DNA from: Marthasterias glacialis | Lineage: Eukaryota; Echinodermata; Asteroidea; Forcipulatida; Asteriidae | Assembly (NCBI GenBank): GCA_911728455.2 | Contig: OU452219.1 | Span: 17,224,397 to 17,288,396, forward strand | Direction of reading: 5' to 3' | DNA: 64,000 nucleotides | In this document: piece after piece, positions 14,201-32,458 of the stretch | How the letters are laid out: every line of letters starts with the position of its first letter | How positions within the stretch are numbered: the stretch's first letter is position 1 | Notes under the pieces: model-generated | Seen by the model: the letters and a program-made list of their open reading frames with translations, nothing else | The model's database searches: none | Told to the model about the DNA's origin: nothing | Position numbers and translations under genes: made by a program

Positions 14201-17200
14201 AAGTTTTACATTAAAATACTCATATCTGCAGACTCAGATATGCTAGATACATGATCTTTACACCATATGAAAGGTCATAAAGTATTAAATAAATCTTACA
14301 CAGGGTGTGACTCCATTTGACCTTTACTTCCGGTCGAAACCGGAAGTAGTAGTTTTTTACATTTAAAATCATATCTAAATAACGTAATTTTGTGAATTAA
14401 CATAATAATTTAATTTTAAGGCCCTTTGACGATTCTACAAATGTTTACAAAGTTTGATCTCATTTGACCTTCACTTCTGGTCGAAACCGGAAGTATAAGT
14501 TTGTACATACAAAAGTATGTATCTTATTAATGAAACATGGTACATTAATCATTACATCAATTTAAAGCTCTCTGGCATTTCTAGAGACCATGCACAAAGT
14601 GTGACCCCATTTGACCTTTAGTTCCTGTCAAACAGGAAGTTGAAGTTTCATATGAAAAACCTTCATGCATAAAGATAAAAAAATACAAATAAATATTTCG
14701 CCCATCAGCATAGCACAAATAGACAAAAAACTTGCACACAATATTGACCTTAAAATTTTCAATTACGTAATTAAGCCGAACACCGTGAGTTTGTTCACAA
14801 GCTCTAAATTTCTAGTTTTTTATGATTTTTTATCAGGGATAAAGAAATTTTTTTTTCTTTACCCATACAACGATGTGTTAAGCACTGCATACTCAGTACT
14901 TTCCAGAGTCCTGTGAAAAATTAACATCTATTATAATGGTTGCGGTACCTGCTGCTAATAGGAATTGAACTGCCTCTAGCTACCGGGCAATCTCGTTTGG
15001 TTAGACATCTGCTGTAGAACGGCGGGGGTCGTAGGTTCGAATCCCACCCAAGGTATAAGCCTGTGTTGTTGTTTTTTCACAGAACTCGGGAAAATATTGA
15101 ATATACAGTGCTAAGCACATCAGCCATGCTTATGGCTTTTTGGTATATATTTTTCATTTGGTATAAAAGTAAATGTGAGTTTGAATTGAGTTGAATAGAT
15201 AAAATACATTTGTGCTTTTTTAAGACCCTGCTTCCGATTGACCATTCCAAACCGTTCAAAAATCCATTCCTCAGACTTGCCCATAGCTTTGTACACGCTC
15301 TATAGTTTTACCGGTCAGTGAAGTGTGTAAGTGTTTTTGGATGGTGAAACAGTGGGCTCCACAGTCTACCAGTTGGTAGGAGTAGGAAGGTTTTCAGGTT
15401 CAGCTACTTTTACAAATTTGCTGGTTTGTTTTCGTACATGGAAAAATCTTACAATAGAACACTGAGATTAAACAAACAGGTTATACTATACATACCATGT
15501 TATCAAGCGTAAAAGGCCAATAATATTAGTTTTGGTTAAAAGTGACAAAGCTTTACAAGTGCATCGTGGGCCTTGTATTATGGGGGAAAAAACACTGACT
15601 ACTCAGTTATGGGTATTCAGGTTGGCTCAGTGGTTTCTTTCCCTGCCTTTCACCTCTGTGACCCCAGTTGGAATCCCGGACTGGAGCCTTGCATGTGGTT
15701 TGGGTTTTTGGTCCCTACCTGATTGCCTGGGTTTTCCTGTATGGGTTTTTCCTCACACATCTGAAACTGACATTTCTTCTTCATATTCTCTACACGGGTA
15801 TCTTTAGACTTACGGATCACAGTGTTAGTCACTTTTTAGGGTTGCTTGGTTTCATTACCAGAAAGATATAATACTAATGATGATAATAATAATAATACTA
15901 AGTGGTTCAATTATTCTGGCAAACAATTCTATAATTATGTATACCCCTTGTCTCCACTTTTGCTAGTTTTAAAAGTTTGTGCAGTTTGAGAATTGAATGT
16001 TTTGATGTTAGTAATCTGGTTGACATCTTGGTTGCTAGTTTTGCGGGCAAGTTGTTGTTGTTGTTGTTTGTTGTTTAACAGGCTTTTCTCGAGCACATAC
16101 ATATGTAAGTTCTTTGGATGTAAATGTCAGTGTGCAATGGAACTGTTATCCTGTGCATTCTTTTGCAAGTAGTTTCTTTGGGGTTGCTGCAGCCATTTTG
16201 TTTTTCTTCCTGGTGGTTTGTGGATGTGGATGTTAGGAAAGATTGTTGGGCTCTTCACTTTATTTATTTATTTATTTATTTATTGACTCTTATTTATTCA
16301 CGGTAAACCCATTCAGCCTTGGGCTGTTTTTGAGGGGGCCGTATTTAAAACCTTGTTAACATAGATTAAGAATCGGAAATAATAAAAAAGTATTTAAGAA
16401 AACACAACAACAACAACAGCAACAACAACAACAACAACAACAACAAATAGACATATATAGTATGTACATAAAGGATAAATCCAAAGTGAATTAAGAACGA
16501 AAAAAAGAATACGGAAGTGGGAAATATAGGCCTACTTAAAAACAACAGTGAGATTGTAAGGATTATATATTCAAGGTAAACCTAATGGATAAAAACATTT
16601 GTAAAGCAGATTATATATTCAAGGTAAACCTAATGGATAAAAAAAACATGTGTAAAGCAGATAAATAAAACAAGTACCTAAAAGATTAAACCATTTTTGA
16701 AAGGCAAATCAAAGTTGTAATTAAAAGGATTGAATTCGAGTCACAATTAGGTTGGGCACTTGGCTGGGGTGGTTTTGGGTGGCTTCTCACTTTGATAATT
16801 CATGGGAGGTGGTTTGGAGATTGTCTTAAGCATCTTCAAAAGTAGTAATAACTGTTTGTGTTTGTTATCCCTCAGCACCTTCGGTGAATAAATTAATAGC
16901 AAATTGGTGAATAAACAGACCGATCAAATTTGTTTTGCTTTTTAGGGTTTTAATGACATAACTACCGACTGCGAATAGTGAATGAGAACTGATTGGATAA
17001 AATCAAAATGCATAATGGGTTTCAAATTTTAAAAACTGAACCAAAATAATGAAAAAAAACCTGTCTACCTGGATTTCTTATGATGTCGTCGCAGCTTCTC
17101 ATTATGGCTGTCTTGTGTTCTTTTGATTGATGCAGATGTGTGTGTATGGACGTGCTTGTACTCGGTCTGGTTGTCTCTTCGCTCATCCCAAAGTTGCAAC

Positions 17201-17243
17201 TGGTGCTGCCCTCAAATGGACGAAGCAATCGCATATAAGGTGA
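2098..17243 (+). CDS. ZC3H14: ZC3H14 (MSUT2/Nab2-like) poly(A)-binding zinc-finger protein, 3' six exons; 5' part outside window
   Basis: Exons 2098-2251, 5673-6037, 7183-7309, 10319-10488, 12260-12336 and 17136-17243 join in phase with GT/AG borders to give the last 332 residues and a TGA stop. Order of parts: an acidic segment, the block SPKFIVTLEG shared with vertebrate ZC3H14, a Q/E-rich probable coiled coil, then five CCCH fingers of the form C-x5-C-x4/5-C-x3-H. The fingers begin at CLFWPAC, CRTFPNC, CKYDARC, CKFHPNC and CVYGRAC, and the ALKW motif near the C terminus also matches the family. Family members bind poly(A) RNA in the nucleus and limit tail length. The N-terminal PWI-like fold expected for the family must lie left of base 2098. 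No finger has lost a metal ligand, so this looks like a working gene. Introns are 0.8-4.8 kb and repeat-rich. Confidence 0.93.
3760..4110 (-). mobile_element. LINE endonuclease (APE-type) fragment
   Basis: The minus strand reads DEGVAIYVIDAVP, then VPEQLECIWLKVKPL, then LNIDNLRTNYPEIG, ending ILGDFNQF at 3774-3765. This is the order of blocks seen in LINE apurinic-type endonucleases, including the GDFN active-site motif. It is diverged and broken. Weakly coding minus-strand stretches run on to about 2740 and may be the same insertion. It lies in the ZC3H14 intron between exons a and b. Confidence 0.7.
4118..4143 (+). repeat. Long G tract
   Basis: A run of mostly G with one C break near 4118-4143. 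Similar tracts at 25746-25763, 30524-30539, 48332-48352, 54501-54512 and 55437-55448 show that G homopolymers are frequent here. Confidence 0.8.
4232..4628 (+). mobile_element. Long tRNA-derived SINE with (ATT)n tail
   Basis: The head includes the B box GGTTCGCGTCCCGG and a class II tRNA-like segment (gactcaagctctggtg). A body of about 290 bases follows, containing gcacgtaaaagaacccagta and tgtcataaatgac-type segments, and it ends in an ATT run at 4616-4628. Other copies or parts lie at 8340-9210, 28060-28338 and 56870-57302. Confidence 0.7.
4385..4797. repeat. Left arm of a long inverted repeat (partner 8552-8962)
   Basis: The SINE body plus about 170 bases of adjoining sequence (4624-4796) recurs inverted at 8552-8962, with only scattered differences by eye. 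The arms flank ZC3H14 exons b and c. Confidence 0.8.
5673..6037 (+). CDS. ZC3H14: ZC3H14 exon b: conserved PKFIVTL block and Q/E-rich coiled coil
   Basis: The acceptor follows a pyrimidine-rich tract ending at 5672, and the donor is at 6038 (gtatga). The first third contains SPKFIVTLEGAV, which matches the SPKFIVTLDG block of vertebrate ZC3H14. The middle is rich in Gln, Glu and Leu (FVHMQQQKQQAEEEHMMQQQ onward) and should form a coiled coil. The end is charged. Phase 1 at the donor joins to exon c as Asp. Confidence 0.92.
6541..6790 (+). mobile_element. tRNA-derived SINE, second family
   Basis: Contains tgggttcgaataccaccc (B box GGTTCGANTNCC), an upstream cagctactgggcaagctcggt, and tail motifs tcacagtattcaggg and cagtgcttaacacac. 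It ends in an (AATA/AATAA) run. The same arrangement is found at 14865-15205 and, inverted, at 18318-18500; tail sequences only are at 11525-11785. Confidence 0.55.
7183..7309 (+). CDS. ZC3H14: ZC3H14 exon c: zinc finger 1 and first Cys of finger 2
   Basis: Encodes an acidic linker, then finger 1 with Cys ligands in CLFWPACKKGSEC and the His in LYVHP. It then carries PCR, which is the first Cys of finger 2. The intron therefore splits finger 2 just after its first ligand. Donor gtaggt at 7310 leaves two bases of an Arg codon that exon d completes. Confidence 0.94.
7517..7876. mobile_element. MITE with about 80-base terminal inverted repeats
   Basis: The left end gttagcagtttttccaa and the following segment through cctgaaaccagcc recur inverted at the right end (ggctggtttcagg to gctaac at 7876). 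The interior is AT-rich with no coding. It sits in the ZC3H14 intron between exons c and d. Confidence 0.7.
8340..9210. repeat. Tandem cluster of three partial SINE copies
   Basis: The segment atgtctgtcataaatgacac followed by the caaatctggtggagtggaga body occurs at about 8436, 8738 and 9028. The copies are in the same orientation and opposite to the SINE at 4232. They are separated by ATA/ATT runs and a gggtctaattg-gtgcatgtta motif. The middle copy is part of the inverted repeat with 4385-4797. Confidence 0.75.
8552..8962. repeat. Right arm of a long inverted repeat (partner 4385-4797)
   Basis: Reverse complement of 4385-4797, including the unique part from cattcctgtttattgacac to ttcttgactaataataat. 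Confidence 0.8.
9246..9608 (+). mobile_element. TTAA-flanked MITE, copy 1
   Basis: Flanked by TTAA at 9246-9249 and 9605-9608. The ends are AGCCCAGTTCAACATTGGTAA and its inverted form accaatgttaagctgggact. An internal palindrome ttttcgtctcagtgagacga is present. The TTAA target and about 24-base ends suggest a piggyBac-type nonautonomous element. It is intronic in ZC3H14. Confidence 0.75.
9758..10013. mobile_element. MITE with GGTTGCA ends
   Basis: The left end is atagataggttgcaatagac and the right end, inverted, is tgtgcaacccctctat. An inner inverted pair catctttgatgaca / tgtcatcaaagatg lies close to the ends. No coding. Confidence 0.55.
10319..10488 (+). CDS. ZC3H14: ZC3H14 exon d: zinc fingers 2 and 3
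   Basis: The acceptor is at 10317-10318 (cacag), and the first base completes the Arg codon of exon c. Fingers 2 and 3 are contiguous (TFPNCKFGDKCLFIHPNC and CKYDARCSRTNCPFTH), nearly identical in spacing to vertebrate ZC3H14. A Ser/Thr/Val/Pro linker follows. The donor at 10489 (gtaatt) is phase 1. The reading frame stays open into the intron, so exon extension by intron retention would add a short tail before a stop near 10634. Confidence 0.95.
11525..11785 (+). repeat. Partial repeat of the 14865-15205 family with T tract
   Basis: Shares tgtgttaagcactgtaaact, tcacaggactcggga and gagtttgaattgagttgaat with 14865-15205. The tRNA-like centre is replaced by a T run at 11597-11615. Confidence 0.5.
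11799..12164 (-). mobile_element. TTAA-flanked MITE, copy 2 (inverted relative to copy 1)
   Basis: TTAA lies at 11799-11802 and 12161-12164, with ends agcctcatctcaacattgg and gtgagctggggct. The interior is the reverse complement of copy 1, including the palindrome around tctcacatgagacgaaaa. Confidence 0.75.
12260..12336 (+). CDS. ZC3H14: ZC3H14 exon e: zinc finger 4
   Basis: A 77-base exon with acceptor ttctttcag ending at 12259 and donor gtaaga at 12337, phase 0 at its end. It encodes finger 4, VCKFHPNCTNVNCSFLHPK, equivalent to the human finger that reads LCRYFPACKKMECPFYHPK. It is followed by a 4.8 kb intron, the longest one seen in this gene here. Confidence 0.95.
12683..13046. mobile_element. 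MITE with TTAAAGGGACA-type ends and internal palindrome
   Basis: The left end ttaaatcctaaaaggacacg and the right end aatgtgtccctttaa are inverted. The centre has the palindrome gtcagccattttgtagaacc / gactccacaaagtggcagac. The same family occurs at 21094-21846. Confidence 0.6.
13572..14790 (-). mobile_element. Possible Helitron-like nonautonomous element
   Basis: On the minus strand this block ends in a TTCGGC/GCCGAA hairpin (13579-13595), followed by CAC and CTAA next to T. That resembles a Helitron 3' end (hairpin, CTRR, T target). Its interior repeats motifs such as ggtcgaaaccggaagt and gatgacgtcat that also occur at 20400-20800. No Rep/helicase coding is seen and the other end is unclear. 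Confidence 0.35.
14865..15205 (+). mobile_element. tRNA-derived SINE-like composite with inverted flanks
   Basis: The core has B box GGTTCGAATCCCACCC at 15037 and an A-box-like gtttggttagacatctg. It is flanked by cgatgtgttaagcactgca and its inverted form cagtgctaagcacatcag. It ends with gagtttgaattgagttgaat. Confidence 0.55.
15605..15895 (+). mobile_element. tRNA-derived SINE
   Basis: The head reads ggttggctcagtggttt with a degenerate B box (agttggaatcccgg). A body with gcctgggttttcctgtatgg follows, and the tail is ATA/ATG-rich at 15870-15895. Confidence 0.5.
16255..16450 (-). repeat. LINE 3'-end-like tail with TTTA and CAA microsatellites
   Basis: A (TTTA) run at 16258-16283 is followed by cggtaaacccattcagcctt, which resembles a LINE 3' tail on the minus strand. 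A (CAA)n run lies at 16406-16446 and a facing (TTG)n run at 16050-16072. Confidence 0.4.
16561..16660 (+). repeat. Two-copy tandem repeat of about 50 bases
   Basis: The unit gattatatattcaaggtaaa through gtaaagca occurs twice in a row, differing mainly in the length of an A run. Confidence 0.85.
17136..17243 (+). CDS. ZC3H14: ZC3H14 terminal coding exon: zinc finger 5 and C terminus
   Basis: The acceptor is tgatgcag ending at 17135. The frame continues in phase 0 from exon e into finger 5, MCVYGRACTRSGCLFAHPK, then through ALKW to a TGA at 17241-17243. Vertebrate ZC3H14 ends in the same way, with finger 5 followed by HALKW and a few residues, so the C terminus looks complete. Confidence 0.94.
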   Translation: MCVYGRACTRSGCLFAHPKVATGAALKWTKQSHIR

Positions 17244-17597
17244 CTTCCCCTATTGCTGATAATGTTCATCAATTTTAAAGGGATCGGCTGAAATGTTTCC
17301 AAAGGGTTTGGCTGAAATGTTTCTTGAAGATTATCCCATTGGTAATCTCTCATGTTATCATGTTGCATCTTGATTGCAGTGTGTTCTGGCATAACACTGT
17401 GTGTGCACTATGCACAATTGATCAAGGCCGACCACAACATACCGAAATAAGCATGCAATTAAAGAAAAGTTTTAGTGTTGAAAAAACAAAGTGGATGAAG
17501 TTCAACTCTGGAGTTAAATGCCCACTGTAGTCATGTTGAATGTGCTATCGTGCTTCTATCACTACATCTTGCAAACAGCCATAGCAAAGCATAGCGT

Positions 17598-17960
17598 GTT
17601 GTGGCTGAGTGGTTTAGTGCATCGAACTCAAGTTCTGTTGGCCAAGTCATCAAGGATGTGGGTTCGAATCCCGGTCACGACACTTGTGCCCTTGAGCAAG
17701 ACACTTAACTATAATTGCTTCAAATAGGGGAAGAGGCAGTTTTGCTTGTCTCGTAAAGGAATAATTTTGCCCTCCCTGTTCTTAGCTGTGCTGTGAACAG
17801 ACTTGCGGTTATATTTCTCCATGTCTTGTTTTTCTGCGCATTGGGGCAGGTTTCTATCCCTTCAAAAAACAAAAAGTAGCCCACACCTCGAGTGGCCTTT
17901 GGGCCTTGTGATGGGCGAATTGCGTAAATAAAAAAAATAAATAAATAAAAAAATGAAAAA
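17598..17960 (+). mobile_element. Full-length tRNA-derived SINE with LINE-like tail
   Basis: The A box is TGGCTGAGTGG at 17602 and the B box is GGTTCGAATCC at 17661, with a class II tRNA-like arm between. Next comes cttgagcaagacacttaac, a body, and a 3' part with gtagcccacacctcgagtgg and an (AATA)n end. The 3' part resembles the end of the LINE at 62380-63062. Confidence 0.7.
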
Positions 17961-18317
17961 GCTAAAGGATGAGAAACAAAGGTCCTCAAAATGACGGCGA
18001 TAGGTCCATTATTTTGAAACACAAGCGTCTTTCTCAATATGTTACTACAGTTTGTTGCAAAACAAAACGGCTACCCACGGTACATGGTGGAGGTTGAAAT
18101 AATTGAATCTTGATTTATTTGTATCTTTACAGTGAACGGCAGTTTTCAGCTAAAGACACACCAAGTTAAATCAGGATTATTTTTTACAAAGGTTAGATTA
18201 TAAAGATGATGTTATGTAAAAAGGCAATGTTTATTTTTTAAATATTCAATCATTTAGGAGAAGAACGACCCACATCTGTTCATTGTTACCCTTCAGTCTA
18301 CAAAACAGAATGTTAGT

Positions 18318-18500
18318 TTTTATTTCACCCTCTCATTGATGTCTGATGAGCACTGTGTATGGGTACTCGTGGTTTCCAGAGTCAAATGAAAAAAAAAAAA
18401 AAGAAAAAAAAAAAATCCACAAGCAACTTGGATGGGATTCGAACCCACAACCCCACATTTGTGAGCAGACGTCTTAACCACTATAGACCACTGAGAATAA
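18318..18500 (-). mobile_element. tRNA-derived SINE fragment with A-rich interior
   Basis: The minus strand has the B box GGTTCGAATCCCATCC (complement at 18434-18449) and an upstream gtggtctatagtggttaaga. A poly-A stretch at 18388-18414 separates it from the cactgtgtatgggtactc tail motif shared with the 14865 family. Confidence 0.5.
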
Positions 18501-19468
18501 CCGGTGACCAGAGGCCAATTTGACTTCTGTAGTTAGCACAACGAGGGCCTAAATCCTGAGAGGGGATTGGGGGATATAATATTCCCCCAACCCACTTTTT
18601 AGACCAGGGGATTGCCCAAAAGATCTACCTCCCCCAATATTATGCCAAGTGGTGAAAAACTACAAGGCCAAATATTTGACAAATTCGTAAAAAGTAAACA
18701 AGCAAAAATGAGATACAAAGTGATCGATTTGTCTCGATATGAATTACGTTTTTCCTTTTTTATAAAAAAAAAAGACAAAGGTAAGGAGATCATCACAAAA
18801 CCTTCGAACTACATCTCCTCAGTTCAGTTACACTTAACTCTTTCCAACACTGACCGAACTCTTTAAGTTTTGATTTAACACTTTCGTATTTAGAGTGTAA
18901 ATTGCTTTTTCAGACACTCGGTATTGTTGCAGTTGAAAATCAGTGAAAGGACCTGGGGTGCCAGAGTAAACAAAATAGACTTTTAAAATTGATATGTAGC
19001 CCATTGCCAAAGTATGAGGCCATTTTGTGTTTTGGGCATTTTTGGGGGTCTGCAAAGGTGGTTTTTAGCTTAAATTTGAAAGTTCACGTAGCCAAAATGC
19101 AAGGAAGACTATTTTTATAATCAAAAATTAGAATTTGTTTTTCTTCATGTCTGCAAGTGATGTATTTTTCCTTAAGTTATTACCTTTTTGTCACACAGTG
19201 TATCAAAAAGATGGCATCAAATAGAAATACATAATGTCAACACACGGAGTTAAATAATACAAATTTGACATAGGGTGATATGTGGATTTCATGTATTAAT
19301 GTTACACAACAAGTTTTCTAAAACGTAAAGACTGTGTCATTAAAATGACACCAGTGTGACTATAGACTGTGTAAGTTAAACTCGAGAATCTTCCGGGCAC
19401 CTCGAATAGCAGCTGCAGCATGTATTGTGTCATTTGTTTTTTAAACAGAACTTGTATTGTGGTGTTTC

Positions 19469-19504
19469 AATAAATTGTACCCATTGAATATGGTTTGAAT
19501 AAAT
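19469..19504 (+). promoter_or_regulatory. Candidate polyadenylation signals
   Basis: Two AATAAA hexamers at 19469-19474 and 19499-19504, downstream of ZC3H14 and outside the obvious repeats. They could close a long ZC3H14 3' UTR of about 2.2 kb. AATAAA is common in AT-rich DNA and nothing here proves use; RNA 3' ends would decide. Confidence 0.25.
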
Positions 19505-20099
19505 AAAGGATTGATTTACAAATCTTAAATTGTACAAAGTGTCGCAAATCTTTGATAAAAGTTTTTCTTTTTTTTAAAGCTGACCTTAATTTCGGCCCAT
19601 GCAATAAAAGGTGATCGTCGATTGACTCCAAATCAACGTCACGCATAATCCATGCGACGCAGGTGTGTTTTTGCGCTAAGTTACGAATTCTTATCCCGAA
19701 TTGAAACAATTACCGTCGGTTTGTTGGTGCAGTCGAACACGGTTTGCGTAACGCAGTCAACGTAACTCCGAACCGGATATTGGAGGTCGTGCAAAATTTC
19801 TTCATTTAAAAAAAAAAAAAAATTATTGCCTTTCCAAGTTTCAAATGTAATCAGTCCACCAATGTTTTTGGGGGGGATGGGAAAAAAGGTGATGTGACAA
19901 AAATAACAATCATACGAAATAATTCCACCTGCGTTAATTTCCCATAGCTGATGGCTCAATTGTGACCTTTTCGTAACGAGACGTACACGGCCTATTCGTT
20001 TACAGTGTCTATCAGTTACTGTTTATTGGTTTAAAAAGAATTGTCACAACTGGTCTTTCCTGGGAAATTTACGATATCTAATGTTTGAAATAAAGTATG

Positions 20100-21020
20100 T
20101 GTATATTGACAAATGATATTGGTCAGGAATCAGGATTTTTTTTGGTCAACTCTTTTCTTGGAAATTGTTTGGAAAGTTTGTTTTTTGATGTTGGAACACA
20201 GCCCGGAACACATTGTTTTTGTTCGTTTTTCAGACGTTCGGAGCGACGCTCGGAACACCTCTTGTTTTGGGGCGGGGTCGGTTTTCTTTAGGTGTTGGGG
20301 CACTCCACCCGCAAAACCTTGTTTTTGTTTGTTTTTTTGTTTATTACTTCTCCCCGCATTTAAAAAAATTAAATATGAACATTAAAACCCATTAAACAGA
20401 GCTTTATAATGTATTTTATATGAACTTCCGGTTTGGACAGGAAGTACAATGTCCTTGCACTTTAACGTCCGGTTTTTAACGGAAGTAATGGTCAATCTGA
20501 TATCATATTAATGTGAAAGTTTTAGCAGGCTCAAAGGTCTACAAACTGATGTAAAATTGTTGATTAAATGGTTATAGTTCTTTAGGTATCGATTTTTGAA
20601 ATTTCATTTTCCGGTTGAACCGGCAGACAATAGTTAAATTTGGGTGATGTCTGTAAAACGTGTATTTAGTTTCCAAAGACCTTTCCGATGATGTATAGAT
20701 TGTGAAAATCCATCATGTAGTTAAGGAGTTATGATTTTTTGAAATAATATACTTTGACTTAATGTAATTCGACACCTGATGACGTCATCATGACGTCACC
20801 TCTGCGGTTTCGTGTATTAATGAAGTTTTATTTATGTCTAAAGTTTGAAATTTATGTGAGCTTGTTTAGTTGTTTGTTTGTGGGGATGAAGAGTGAAATA
20901 GTGGTGTATTTAACAAAAAATATAACAGAATTATACGGTCATGCAAAATGTGTGTCAGCCGGACAAAGTTCAATGAGTTTATTTTATGTTTTTGAGTTCT
21001 CCAGTTCATAAGCTTTTTAT
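20100..21020. repeat. Dispersed repeat related to 13572-14790
   Basis: Has the hairpin gttcggagcgacgctcggaac (20237-20257) next to cacctcttg. It also has copies of cggtttggacaggaagt and gatgacgtcatcatgacgtc motifs like those at 13740-14640. A shorter related piece lies at 36590-36940. No coding. Confidence 0.5.
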
Positions 21021-21093
21021 TTGTATAATTTATGACTTATGAGGGAAACCAAATCCCCATGTGAGGGGATTAAGACCCCAATATGTCGGGGGA

Positions 21094-21846
21094 TTAAAGG
21101 GACACCTTGCCTTCAATGTCATGACATTTTGTGGTTTGGAAATGTTCTTTATCCTTTTTAAGAGTGTTTCATGCGATAACACATCTACATGTGTTGTATT
21201 TGGTAAGTAGTGATTAAAAAAAAAATAGATAAATGAATAAAATTTGGCTCTAACCCCCGACATCTGAACCGCGAAACATGGATGTACCCAGCAGTAAATA
21301 CAGCTGTCCAAAAAATAATGCGCAACATTCTGTAGGCAGTCGTCAGACAGTCGTCAGACGACTGTGTCCATGGTGTGTCCGCCCGGGTCCCCGGCGCGGG
21401 CCGGGGCTAGGCTGGCCGGCCCAAGAAGCGGAGCAGGCTTCGCCTCAGCCGGCCTGGCTCCACAAACTCATTACAAGGCTTGCGGCTTGGCCAAAGTGGA
21501 ATTCAAAAGTGTATTACCATTTTAATATTTGTCAATTTATGAGCTATAATTTACTTCTTTGAATATCAAAACAGATAGTGATCGTAATAATAATTGCTCA
21601 GCCGTAGCTCACCCAGCAGCGACTCGAAAGACGACCAGCGGAACACGGTCCGCCATTTTGTGGAGTCAAAACCTTGGTCTTACAAAATGGCGGACCGCTT
21701 TCGGTCACGAAGTTAAACAAAAACCGCTAAATTTGAAGGCATATTTATGTGAAACTTTATATACTACTTTTTAAAAATCTTTCCAACATGTCTATTTCAT
21801 TTTTATAGCCCAAAGCGCCCAATCAAAAGCAATGTGTACCTTTAAT
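21094..21846. mobile_element. MITE of the 12683 family, enlarged by a GC-rich insert
   Basis: The left end ttaaagggacaccttgcctt and the right end gcaatgtgtacctttaat face each other. The internal palindrome ccgccattttgtggagtcaa / acaaaatggcggacc is at 21649-21695. Between them lies a GC-rich segment at 21335-21480 not found in the 12683 copy. Confidence 0.55.
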
Positions 21847-22089
21847 CGAGATGCTACAAAATGTGGGGCTTCACTTTGCAACCTTCATTAGGATGCTTTT
21901 TAAGATTACAACTAGGCCTCCATCGAAATAAAAAAAAATTGCGATTTCGACAAAAATTGACTTAAAGTAGCTGTGTCGTCATGATTATAGCAGGCCTTAG
22001 GCTGTGCACGGAAAGGTGAACTTTCTTCCAGATACTGCACATGCGCCCGCATGTCACAACGGATGCCGTCTTTGTCAAACTGTGATGTG

Positions 22090-22690
22090 ACCATTGATAT
22101 CCATTACTGTTTCATATAAACTACCAGCATTCTACTACAAGAGAGGTTAATTTTGAGATATGCACTACCGGCGTCGGACGACTATGTAGCCACCCGCCTG
22201 TTTTTTTGTTTGTAATGTAAACCACTGTAAAAAATAAAATAAAGAACGTTGGAAAAGTGAGCATTTATACCTAGCCTTGCGGAATTTCAATTAAACCAAG
22301 GAATCACACAGTTTTGGAAAGCCATTTCTTTGGATGATTTCACCTTCAAAATTGTGAAATTCTTGTGTAGAAAAGTGTGTGATCGCGGTCATCGGGCCCA
22401 AACGCTCCGTCGTACAACTGGTACTACCACATCGTGAACATAACGTTACTTGTGGATTTTCCAAGACTTGCTAGAACTCTAGAACTGTCCTTACTGGTTT
22501 TATTCAGCCACTCGAAGGTCTCTGATATAAAGTCTGGAATGTTTTTCGCAGATTTCGAGAAAGAAAAGCCTCGATCGAATAAAAAATCAAAAGCAAGAAT
22601 CAAGTAGGCGTACCCCACTTTCCTATGGAGGAAGTCGTGTTCACGTTGAATAGCCACTATAGGTCACGTGACTTCGGTCGCACAATATTG
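22090..22690 (+). repeat. Dispersed 600-base repeat immediately upstream of opsin 1
   Basis: Segments such as ccaaggaatcacacag, gaaattcttgtgtagaaaag, gtgtgatcgcggtc and tttcgagaaagaaaagcctc recur at 38558-38945. The first half recurs inverted at 44095-44390. The copy ends about 230 bases before the opsin 1 ATG. Confidence 0.7.
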
Positions 22691-22918
22691 GTGTATTATG
22701 CGTGTATTTTGGATGGATGGCGCACCGGTCACGTGTGTCATGGCCACGTGGATACATTAGTGAAATAATTTATAAGTGAACGACTGTGTTTGACATGATG
22801 TTACCCAGCCACTACAGCTGTTGTTATTCTCGTTGTTGACGTTAGTTGGTTTCTGCCTATGGCTTTTAATCCTGGTTTCAAAATCGGCATTAAGGAGGAT
22901 AATTGTATCAGATGAACG

Positions 22919-32387
<9,469 letters not shown>

Positions 32388-32458
32388 TTGTTAGGTTTTA
32401 CAGCCACAGCACTGTCCTTCCACTTCCGGGATAACTTATTCATCGAAAGAAACATGCA

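Larger units (their letters stand above)
17244..22090. other. ZC3H14 3' flank and intergenic repeats
   Basis: Contains SINEs at 17598 and 18318, AATAAA signals near 19469-19504, a repeat block at 20100-21020 related to 13572-14790, and a MITE at 21094. I see no other protein-coding gene in either strand. Confidence 0.5.

Noticed and set aside
17598-17690. Possible functional tRNA gene (good A and B boxes)
   Set aside because: It continues directly into a SINE body and tail shared with other copies, and the acceptor stem is not paired.
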